A DNA stretch of 64,000 nt from Flectonema sp. DT1601. Taxonomy: Eukaryota; Euglenozoa; Diplonemea; Diplonemida; Diplonemidae. This document shows, in pieces, positions 53,138 through 60,650 of the stretch (the first letter of the stretch is position 1; each line of letters begins with the position of its first letter). The notes beneath the pieces are model-generated. The model was not told the DNA's origin and searched no databases. It worked only from the letters and a program-made list of their open reading frames with translations. The translations under genes and the position numbers were made by a program. Location of the stretch: assembly GCA_964019425.1 (NCBI GenBank), contig OZ025805.1, forward strand, positions 906,001-970,000, given 5' to 3'.

Positions 53138-53469
53138 TACCTTTCTTCAATTCACTGGCCAACCGTTTCGTGAAGATTAGTAAGGGATCCTTGTTTTATG
53201 ATCGATTTGCGGACTATGTAGGTTCTCACTTTAATAAGACGAGCGTTTAGGCACATCTTCCAGACAACAAGTAAATTAGATTTACAGGCGGCAGATTCAC
53301 TGATGGTGGTGATCTTACAAAACGCAAGAATCTTGCGAATTTTCCCATTCTCTCCATTTTCTTATGCGCAGCACACTTGTCATTTGCTTGAGAGAGTGTC
53401 ATAATTTTTTCTTTTCCATATTTTGTCCACAGTTGTGGACTGCAGATAAATGAGGTGGAAAATAGTAAA
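53138..53469. other. Stretch between the MLO-like gene and U6
   Basis: 3' flank of the MLO-like gene and the region beyond the 3' end of the opposite-strand U6 gene. No gene can be supported in it. Confidence 0.6.
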
Positions 53470-53578
53470 AAAAAAAAGGTGATACTTTCTCGATTAATGC
53501 GTGTCATCCTTGCGCAGGGACCATGCTAATCTTCTCTGTATCGATCCAATTTTAACGGATGTCCCATTGCTGGGCTCC
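53470..53578 (-). ncRNA. U6: U6 spliceosomal snRNA
   Basis: Read on the - strand, the gene begins GGAGCCCAGCAATGGGACAT, a 5' stem-loop (CCC/GGG) followed by CATCC. Then come AAAATTGGA, the ACAGAGA box within GATACAGAGAAGATTAGCAT (U4-pairing region), and CCCTGCGCAAGGATGACACG, the catalytic core with the internal stem-loop. It ends in a run of about 11 T (A run at 53467-53477 on the + strand), the Pol III stop. As I recall it, trypanosomatid U6 begins GGAGCCC-loop-GGG-ACATCC, which this matches much better than the animal form. It is the only gene convincingly on the - strand. The presence of U6 shows that spliceosomal splicing (trans and/or cis) operates. Confidence 0.95.
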
Positions 53579-53645
53579 AAATAACATGCGAGTGACCACC
53601 AAGTGGGCCCGAAAATCGGATCCGACAGAAAAAATGACCCGGGTC

Positions 53646-53655
53646 GGAATCGAAC
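53646..53655 (-). promoter_or_regulatory. B-box-like element upstream of U6
   Basis: GTTCGATTCC on the - strand lies about 70 bases upstream of the U6 start. In trypanosomatids U6 transcription uses the A and B boxes of a neighbouring divergent tRNA gene. A complete tRNA could not be folded here on either strand. A T run at 53668-53674 on the + strand could end a divergent Pol III transcript. Confidence 0.35.
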
Positions 53656-54012
53656 TGGACGGTTTCGTTTTTTTATAAAAAAAATATTAAAGAAAACATT
53701 AAAAAAAAACCCCCATACAAAAACCCTTGTTCAAGTGGAAGTGTGTTTGGTTGTGACACAGCTGAAAAGTGTGACACATCATCTTTTGTCGCATTGTTCA
53801 AAAGGAAGTGAGAAACAAAGTCAGCAAAAATCATGTTTGTTTTAGTAATTCGGTTTTTCTCGTCTTTCCCGTTTTTCTTTCCCCCTCAACGACTCCCACA
53901 AGCTTCGTTTCTAGTTACCTACGTTTATGAAGAAGTGCAGTTTTTTTTTTTGTGCATCTGTGAAGGTAGTTGGTTGCTTTCGGGATAACGTTTTATGCTC
54001 TTCAATCACTTC

Positions 54013-54014
54013 AG
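54013..54014 (+). promoter_or_regulatory. Candidate splice acceptor for the coiled-coil gene
   Basis: TCTTCAATCACTTCAG ends in AG 11 bases before the ATG at 54026. The open frame extends further upstream, but that part lies before the acceptor and contains the T run. Confidence 0.5.
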
Positions 54015-54025
54015 GTACTCTCAAT

Positions 54026-56389
54026 ATGCCAATTCCGACGGGTATAACAAGCCCCGAGCGGTGGGAAAATCTGAGAGCGATTCAGGCAAAGCAAACCACG
54101 CCGATAAATGCTTATACTCCAATACCACACGCAGCGATCCCTCCTCTGCCACTTCCTGTTCTTGTTGGCACTCCCACTGCTGCTGCTGTGCGAGCATCGA
54201 AGATGGTGACAATGTCTCCTCCCGTGAAGGGGTTTAGAAGAGTTGCAACACCACTAAGTGTTCTTATTGCTGTAGAGAAGTCAACTATCAGAGGAATGCT
54301 ACAGAGGTTTTGGTTTACATGGAAAAGTTATAAATACCTGAAGAACTCTCGCAGGACTGTAGATCAACAGCAACTCTTAGCGACAGTTGAACGAAGTGGA
54401 GAGGAGATGAGTGCTCTGCAAAATCGACTGGGGAAGGCTATCGCTAGAGAAATTGAACTTGAGAGGTTGTTAGAAAAACAAACATCAACACACACTCAAG
54501 AAACGAGTACTATGGAAGTTAACTACAATCAACTGCAACAGGAACTTACCCAGTTGAAGGAAACCCTTTCGACTGCTACCACAAGTTTTGGAGAACTTGA
54601 AGAAGATTTGGCATCGATGGAATCTGCAAAGTCAAAAGTTGATAATCACAACACTCAACTTACTTCTGAGATTATTTCTTTACGAACTGAATTAGAGACA
54701 AAGGAACAGAACTTAGCAGCTGTATGTGATTCCACTGAGAAGTCTGAACAACGAGCTGAAGCTCTCAACTCTGAATTAACAAACATGCGATCACAACTTG
54801 AAACAATCTCAAATGATCATCACAACCTTCAAGTTTCAGAAAATAGTCTTCGAAGAGAACACGAAACAGTCAAGTCTCAACATAGCGCAATTACGACTGT
54901 AATGGAAAGACTTAGTGAGGGTGAACAGTCTCTTAAAGATCAGGTCTCAGCTCTACTACAAGAGGTAACTTTATTAAAAAATCAACACTCATCGGAAATA
55001 AACAATTTAGAAACAACAATATCAGACCTAAGACGAAGTAGAGACCAACAAGAAGAGATGCATAAAGCACGAATGCAATTCAAAGATCAAGAAGCAACTC
55101 AACAAGTACAAACATTGACGCTTGTCAGTGATAGAGAAGCCAGTTTGTTAGGACAAGTATCAGAATTAAAACAATGCATCAACACCTTAGAACATGAAAG
55201 GAGAGACTTGATTTCTAACCAGGCGATAGAATTATCAAAAGCAGCGTCGTCAACTACCGATAATGTCTTAAAATTACAGAAACGTCTTGGAGAGGCTACT
55301 GCTGACATTGCTGAAGGAAGTGCCACCCACAAACGAGAAATTCTTCACTTAAATAAGTCAAATCAGATCACTGAAGAGTCCCTGCAGAGGTTAATAATTT
55401 CGAAACAAGAGTCTAGCGAGTTAGATGTTATAAAAAATAATTTAATGTCTCAGCTTCCAATTTCAAAAGAACCATCGGCTGAAACTCAATTCGCTGATGA
55501 ATTATTTCCTTCAGATACTGCTGTTAGTGTTGTAGCAGCTCCAGTATTAGCGAGTCCTCCAGGGTTTTATGAAGGAATTGAACACCATTTAAGTGTTGCT
55601 GTTGGTGGAGTTCCTCCTCCACATGCTGTTGAGTACTTATTGTCACCTCATTCAGGTATCTCATCTCCAGTTCCTGTTCCTCCGTTTCGTGACGTTATTT
55701 CAGTTACTCCGGAACCTGTTAGGTCTGCAGCACCAGCACCGATACTGTTTGATAATTTGTTTGATAATGTGAGGGAATATGTTCCTCCCCTACCTGCTGT
55801 TGTTCCACCTGTTCAGATGTTACCAGTTGTGTACCAATCGACTGAACTTCCAATGTTATCATCGACACAGCAGCTGTCACATGCCATCGGCACACAGTTG
55901 GTGTCAGAAGGTATATCGTCACCAATGTCACAAGTTGGTTCTGTTATTCCACTACCAGTTCCTATTCAAGCTGTTGAAAGTTCCATTCAAAACCACGTCA
56001 GAGTTCCTTCACACCTCACAGATCATCGAAGTGTTCCGATGGAATTAAAAATTAGCACACCTGCAGTACCAAGTGCTTCTGGAAGTTATGTTTTGTCGGG
56101 AGTTGAATGTCCTCTTCGTGGACTTCCTGTTTGGACTTGTGGTGAAAAAAGATTATTTGCAGGTACTGGAGGTCGGTGGTTAATTGGAGCCTGCCAAGCA
56201 TCAGTTGATAAAAACAGAGGTTGTATCAGAAGTACATCTCTTCATAGTAATCGTCTTCCTCATCATATCGAAGGTTGGGAAACAGCTGATGGAAAAGGTG
56301 GCTGGACTCCTACTTTCATTCAAGTCGTCTCCAGAGGAGCCTTAGAACTCACCTCTTTATGGGCACCTGCTTCATTAAGCTTGCCGTAA
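54026..56389 (+). CDS. Coiled-coil protein with C-terminal W/G-rich domain (787 aa)
   Basis: Residues 1-75 are proline-rich. Residues 86-110 (IRGMLQRFWFTWKSYKYLK) form a basic, aromatic helix reminiscent of an IQ or SFI1-like unit. Residues about 115-485 are a long coiled coil with many E, Q, L and S residues. Residues 490-660 are a Pro/Val/Ser-rich linker. The last 95 residues form a small domain with the pattern GLPVWTCG..RLFAGTGGRWLIG...LPHHIEGWETADGKGGWTP. Such domains, in which a strand-rich core ends in 'LP..GW...DG..P.PT', are common but poorly characterised in dinoflagellates and other protists (from memory). A cytoskeletal or basal-body scaffold is a reasonable guess only. Start chosen after the AG at 54013-54014. 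Confidence 0.7.
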   Translation: MPIPTGITSPERWENLRAIQAKQTTPINAYTPIPHAAIPPLPLPVLVGTPTAAAVRASKMVTMSPPVKGFRRVATPLSVLIAVEKSTIRGMLQRFWFTWKSYKYLKNSRRTVDQQQLLATVERSGEEMSALQNRLGKAIAREIELERLLEKQTSTHTQETSTMEVNYNQLQQELTQLKETLSTATTSFGELEEDLASMESAKSKVDNHNTQLTSEIISLRTELETKEQNLAAVCDSTEKSEQRAEALNSELTNMRSQLETISNDHHNLQVSENSLRREHETVKSQHSAITTVMERLSEGEQSLKDQVSALLQEVTLLKNQHSSEINNLETTISDLRRSRDQQEEMHKARMQFKDQEATQQVQTLTLVSDREASLLGQVSELKQCINTLEHERRDLISNQAIELSKAASSTTDNVLKLQKRLGEATADIAEGSATHKREILHLNKSNQITEESLQRLIISKQESSELDVIKNNLMSQLPISKEPSAETQFADELFPSDTAVSVVAAPVLASPPGFYEGIEHHLSVAVGGVPPPHAVEYLLSPHSGISSPVPVPPFRDVISVTPEPVRSAAPAPILFDNLFDNVREYVPPLPAVVPPVQMLPVVYQSTELPMLSSTQQLSHAIGTQLVSEGISSPMSQVGSVIPLPVPIQAVESSIQNHVRVPSHLTDHRSVPMELKISTPAVPSASGSYVLSGVECPLRGLPVWTCGEKRLFAGTGGRWLIGACQASVDKNRGCIRSTSLHSNRLPHHIEGWETADGKGGWTPTFIQVVSRGALELTSLWAPASLSLP

Positions 56390-56951
56390 GTTTGTTTGTT
56401 TCACGCAAAATAGAAAGCTGTTTTTTAGATATTTCTGTTTGTTTTGGTTTTGTTACCCAGTATTGTTCATCAAGAGCATGTCCATTATTATAAAAAATCT
56501 TTCCTGTACCTGTTTATTTTCTTTTTTTTTGCATTTAACAAATATTGTAAGAGCTAAAAAAAGAATGTTGGGGGCAGCACACGTAAACCTCCTTTAGCTT
56601 TATCAGTTTAAATCGGCTCACGGGTTTCGTGACACAAAACACAAACACAAAATGTACCGACTGTTCGAAAGGATCGCCTGTTACGAGTAGACTAACGATG
56701 TGTTTCCGATGGAGCAAAGAAAGAGAAGAACCGTCTCACCCGACGAGACCATTCCCCTGTCCAGATGGTTACCTGACACAGGGATCTAATAATCACTTTT
56801 TCCTTAACAGCGAGGATGACATTATCAGAACTCCCCTCAGTGGGCGTTAATCTCAATAAATTAGAAATAAATTCTCTGTTTAGATAAAACTTATTTTGCA
56901 CGTTAATCTAATCATACTCCACTCCAAGCCATTTTTATCAGGCGAGGTAAA
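56390..56951. other. Gene-free stretch with a short GC-richer, hairpin-bearing segment
   Basis: Bases about 56570-56850 are less AT-rich than other spacers and can form small hairpins (TCACGGGTTTCGTGA near 56620; CCCTGT...ACAGGG near 56757-56785). A 50-codon frame starts at 56698. Neither an RNA gene nor a protein can be firmly supported. A candidate acceptor AG for the next gene is at 56940-56941. Confidence 0.5.
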
Positions 56952-58127
56952 ATGCAACTCTCGATCGCGTTTCCAGACACAGGATTTCCCGACGTTATTT
57001 TCATAGCTACGGGAGATTCGCTCGTGAAGGCTGCATTGCAGATTGCAGCCGATGAGTGGGGTACCGATACTGACTTTCTTGAGCTTTCTCTCGCAGGAGC
57101 ACGGCTTTCAGCAGGTGATCGATTAGTGTCGTACGGAGTGGAGGACGGCTCACTGTTGGATGCATCGGTGGTGCGCTTGTTTGGATTGGAATGGTTCACA
57201 GATGCTGCAAAGAGAGCGAAGGCATTCCTACGAGGAGAACGGGATCAGGACGGGTTTTTGTGCCTTGATACTCCCACATTCGCTGTGGATGGCTGTCTTC
57301 AGTTTAGTAACAGTGAGTGGTTTTCGGATGATGTTACGAACATCTCATTCAGCAACTCTGAACCCTCAGTCACGACCGTTTCGGATGATTTCTTATCCTC
57401 ATCTCGTAAGGTTAAAAAGGTCAGTCTTCCTGGTCTTCAATACGTCACATCTGTTGGTAATGATTTCCTCAGAAATTGCTGTTCACTTACATCCGTAGAC
57501 TTGTCAAGCCTCAGCAATGTTTCAGCTGTTGGAAATGATTTTCTCTCTTATTGTGTATCCCTCACATCCGTAGACTTGTCATGCCTGAGCAATGTTTCAG
57601 CTGTTGGAACTTATTTTCTCGCTTCTTGTTCATCCCTCACGTCCCTGGACTTGTCATGCTTCAGCAATGTTTCAACTGTTGAAACTTGTTTGCTAAGTCA
57701 TTGTTCGTCCCTCACATTAGTGGACTTATCGAGTCTCAGCAATGTTTCAGCTGTTAGAAATTGTTTTCTAAGTCGCTGTTCATCCCTCACATCTCTGGAC
57801 TTGTCATGCCTCAGCAATGTTTCAGTTATTGGAAGTTATTTTCTAAGTCATTGTTCGTCCCTCACGTCCCTGGACTTGTCAGGTCTCAGCAATGTTTCAA
57901 CTGTTGGAAGTTATTTTCTAAGTCATTGTTCATCCCTCACCTCCCTGGACTTATCGAGTTTCAGTAATGTTTTAATGATTGAAGTGCATTTTCTGAATTA
58001 TTGTACATCTCTAACGTCTCTGGACTTGATCCTCATGGATGTGAAATGTGTTGGAAACAGTTTCCTCAAAGGTTGTTCATCTATTAACAGAGACGAACTG
58101 CATACGAGCATAAGGAACTTTAAATGA
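56952..58127 (+). CDS. Ubiquitin-like/leucine-rich-repeat protein (391 aa)
   Basis: Residues 1-75 look like a beta-grasp fold: MQLSIAFPDTG strand pair, a helix SLVKAALQIAADEW, then LAGARLSAGDRLVSYGVEDGSLLDAS, matching the ubiquitin order. From about residue 140 to 385 there are about ten leucine-rich repeats of 25 residues with the core LSNVSAVG..FLS.CSSLTSLDLS, of the BspA-like class. The DNA of successive repeats is very similar (75-bp period), so the repeat is young and evolving by local duplication. No signal peptide or membrane segment is visible, so an intracellular protein-binding role is inferred. The start is the first ATG after AG 56940-56941. Confidence 0.75.
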   Translation: MQLSIAFPDTGFPDVIFIATGDSLVKAALQIAADEWGTDTDFLELSLAGARLSAGDRLVSYGVEDGSLLDASVVRLFGLEWFTDAAKRAKAFLRGERDQDGFLCLDTPTFAVDGCLQFSNSEWFSDDVTNISFSNSEPSVTTVSDDFLSSSRKVKKVSLPGLQYVTSVGNDFLRNCCSLTSVDLSSLSNVSAVGNDFLSYCVSLTSVDLSCLSNVSAVGTYFLASCSSLTSLDLSCFSNVSTVETCLLSHCSSLTLVDLSSLSNVSAVRNCFLSRCSSLTSLDLSCLSNVSVIGSYFLSHCSSLTSLDLSGLSNVSTVGSYFLSHCSSLTSLDLSSFSNVLMIEVHFLNYCTSLTSLDLILMDVKCVGNSFLKGCSSINRDELHTSIRNFK

Positions 58128-58454
58128 CATCAATCAATCAATATAACCAAACTGGTTAATATCAGAACAAGGTAAGTCTCATTGATTACTTCTCACATAT
58201 TTGATGGGTTGTAACTTATGGAAATTAAGAAGGACCTAAGAGTGACAAGTAGTATAAGATTATGGCTCCTGAAACTACGTATTCCACAAGTGTATTATGG
58301 AACAGCAGAACAATTGTGTTTTTATAACATTTTTGTCTGTGTCTTTTAAGTAGTTATTGTTGTTTTTGCGTTTAATTAATTTAAAGCAGAAAAAAAAAAA
58401 GGTGTTATTTTATTTTATCTAAATAAAGAAATCCACAACAATGAATTATATTAC
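58128..58454. other. Spacer; includes a 9-codon upstream frame
   Basis: 3' flank of the LRR gene and 5' flank of the small gene. A short frame at 58441-58470 (MNYITCHLM) starts upstream of, and overlaps, the next start codon in another frame. Nothing else is seen. Confidence 0.55.
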
Positions 58455-58733
58455 ATGTCATTTAATGTAATCCGTGATCAGTTGGAGTCATTTAATGATG
58501 AAGTTTTAATTAAGACGAGGGGGGTTGAGTTAGCGAGACTCCGCGTGTTACAATCTGATAAACGAACAGTTGATGTTGTGACTGAGAGATGGCGTCAACA
58601 AGCTTCGTTGGATATCTTTGTTGTGAATAATATAATCTGCAGTCGTAGCTCAACTGTCATAAAATTGCCATACAGATATTCACCTAGTAATACACCGAGA
58701 GGAAGGTTATCACCTGAACCACCTCCAGGGTGA
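58455..58733 (+). CDS. Small unrecognised protein (92 aa)
   Basis: It has no recognisable family. The first 60 residues look foldable (VIRDQLESFNDEVLIKTRG...LRVLQSDKRTVDVVTERWRQQASLDIFVVNN), with a basic, Pro/Ser-rich tail (YSPSNTPRGRLSPEPPPG) carrying three SP/TP motifs like those of the gene at 41842. It lies between two real genes on the same strand. A short frame starting at 58441 overlaps its start, so initiation may be reduced or the spliced leader may be added after 58441. Confidence 0.5.
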   Translation: MSFNVIRDQLESFNDEVLIKTRGVELARLRVLQSDKRTVDVVTERWRQQASLDIFVVNNIICSRSSTVIKLPYRYSPSNTPRGRLSPEPPPG

Positions 58734-58825
58734 CAAACACTTCTATTCAATATCTCACCTGTTGTAATGTATCTTTTTTATATTTCTGTTTTATTTTTTG
58801 AATTGTTCACCTCTTATTTTTCATC

Positions 58826-58827
58826 AG
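58826..58827 (+). promoter_or_regulatory. Candidate splice acceptor for the F-box/ankyrin gene
   Basis: A pyrimidine-rich stretch (58788-58825) ends in CATCAG. The open frame begins upstream at 58767, but that ATG would be removed, leaving 58851 as the first start codon. Confidence 0.5.
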
Positions 58828-58850
58828 GGATTCAACACGACGCTTTAGCC

Positions 58851-60317
58851 ATGTCTTCGTTGAGTTCGTTGTTTGCATCGATTCCAATTTTTGAATTCTG
58901 GTTTAATATTTCAGAGATGAGAACATTGAAATGTGTCTGTAAAGAATTGTTTGTAGAAATGGAATATCTCATTCAAAGAAGACATAGTTGTGTTTTAACA
59001 GAGAAATATTGTAATTGGAGCCGACTTGAACAGGTTGTGACTCTGAGAGATGGATGGGAACCCGACCAAGACTCCTCAATAGAAATGATAAATTTATTAA
59101 AAGATTTTATTTTCGCGCAATGGCCGTACTCAACAGAAATGAGACACGACTACCAACTATTAGCATATGAATTCCAGATATTAAGCGACAATCATGCGAG
59201 TCCAATATATCAAGGTGCTAGAGGGTTATCAGGTGGAGCAATCAAAAAAGATACTCTGTTTGATCTATGGCCGTGTCAACCATCTTTACAAGTATACTAC
59301 ACACTGAATTGTTTAGGAGAGAGAAATCAATATTCGAGTAGGAGTTTTGATCCTCCTCCTGGAGTATTGGAGTGCTTTAAAATACTATTTCAATCAAGTG
59401 TTCAAACATCAGACATCATTAGAGACTATTGTGGTTGGGATGAAGCTGAGTATCTACTCAGCGCAACGATTCTAAGCTGTAAGATACCCGAACCGGGTCG
59501 GGTTGGTGAAAGTCATTCCAGATTTAACTATGAAGCCCAATGTGATCTTCATCCGTCGTTTATGAATCCAGGAAATACTTGTGTTTATAATTTTATGTAT
59601 GATCTTTTTGAATACATTGCAACATGTAAACATTCAAGAGAGTGGCAACTGTTAAATTTTATTTCAGTATTGAAGTACGTTTCTAATCGAAAACAAGTAG
59701 ATCTAAACAGCTACAGAGACAGCATCGCAATACCAATCGACGTTATAATAATCCAACGAAAAGTTGTGTCGGTTTACTGCTATGCTTTACGAAACCATAC
59801 TCTAGAGGACAGTTACCAACTTAGAAACTTATCTGTTGGATTGAAACACTTAATTTCAAAAAACAGAACAGATATATTAACCATTATATTTGAAGAATGG
59901 TTTTCTTTTATCGACGTTCCTCCAACATATTTCATAACACCTTTTCTATGTTGTAAACAGAGTAGGGTTATTTTGATTTCTTGTTTGTGGAATTGTCCAA
60001 TTCCTTTTATTGTTAATTTCTTTTTTGAATTATTGAAAAGACGTGAACGAGTACCAATCGAGTCATTGTGGTTATTAAAAAAAGATATTCTCATCAACGC
60101 TGTTGACGAAGACGGGAACGACGCTATTCTGACAATCTCAGGAGTGAGAGGACGGGTTGAGAGGATAGCTGAATTTCTTATTCAAAACGGAGCAGCTGTT
60201 GATTCGAAAAATAATTTTGGTCAAACAGCACTTGACCGAGCGGCAGCAATCCGCAACAAGACCATGATGGGACTCCTATCTGAACATATCAATGAAAGTA
60301 TTCTTATAACTTACTGA
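58851..60317 (+). CDS. F-box-like protein with C-terminal ankyrin repeats (488 aa)
   Basis: Residues 1-45 (SLFASIPIFEFWFNISEMRTLKCVCKELF) resemble an F-box: a hydrophobic helix, then 'L..VCK.LF'. Residues about 415-480 form about two ankyrin repeats (DGNDAILTISGVRGRVERIAEFLIQNGAAVDSKNNFGQTALDRAA split over two units, with the usual GADV-like and G.TALD.A motifs). The middle 350 residues are not recognised and are rich in aromatic and hydrophobic residues. If the F-box reading is right, the protein would be a substrate adaptor of an SCF-type ubiquitin ligase; this is an inference from a weak match. The start was chosen after the acceptor at 58826-58827. Confidence 0.65.
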   Translation: MSSLSSLFASIPIFEFWFNISEMRTLKCVCKELFVEMEYLIQRRHSCVLTEKYCNWSRLEQVVTLRDGWEPDQDSSIEMINLLKDFIFAQWPYSTEMRHDYQLLAYEFQILSDNHASPIYQGARGLSGGAIKKDTLFDLWPCQPSLQVYYTLNCLGERNQYSSRSFDPPPGVLECFKILFQSSVQTSDIIRDYCGWDEAEYLLSATILSCKIPEPGRVGESHSRFNYEAQCDLHPSFMNPGNTCVYNFMYDLFEYIATCKHSREWQLLNFISVLKYVSNRKQVDLNSYRDSIAIPIDVIIIQRKVVSVYCYALRNHTLEDSYQLRNLSVGLKHLISKNRTDILTIIFEEWFSFIDVPPTYFITPFLCCKQSRVILISCLWNCPIPFIVNFFFELLKRRERVPIESLWLLKKDILINAVDEDGNDAILTISGVRGRVERIAEFLIQNGAAVDSKNNFGQTALDRAAAIRNKTMMGLLSEHINESILITY

Positions 60318-60650
60318 TGAAGATTTTCTTTTACATTTTGATTTAGTCTCCTTGTCACTGTGACTGTTATTTCTTGTTCTTGTGATTCGCATTGCACAGC
60401 AGACAGTATTTATTGTCTGAATGCATTTCCATTTAATCTGTTTTTGTTTTGCAGCGATTCCTATCCTTTACGCAGCAGATCAACTCTCTTCTCTCATTTA
60501 ACTTTTTCGAGGTTGGCAGATAATTCCTCCTTTCGTAGCATTCATTCTGCGGGAAAAAAAAAAAAATCAAAATTATTTTTTTTTTGTGTGAATTTTTTTT
60601 TCAATTTCTTAAAATTACAGTCCAAGTTGAACAAAAAAAAAAAAAAAAAA
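60318..60650. other. Spacer and 5' leader of the CCDC93 gene
   Basis: It holds T runs, an acceptor AG at 60619-60620, and a run of 18 A (60633-60650) that touches the start codon. The open frame extends back to 60360, but that part includes the pyrimidine and A tracts and has a low-complexity product. Confidence 0.6.
60619..60620 (+). promoter_or_regulatory. Candidate splice acceptor for CCDC93
   Basis: A T-rich tract (60577-60610) followed by AAAATTACAG. The mature leader would be about 30 bases, mostly A. Confidence 0.55.

Noticed and set aside
53583-53667. Complete tRNA divergent from U6
   Set aside because: A B-box-like motif is present, but its strand and pairing do not allow a T arm or acceptor stem, so only the motif is reported.
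56698-56850. Possible 50-codon gene or RNA in the GC-richer part of the spacer
   Set aside because: There is no acceptor in the right place, no family pattern, and no Pol III boxes; the hairpins alone are not enough.
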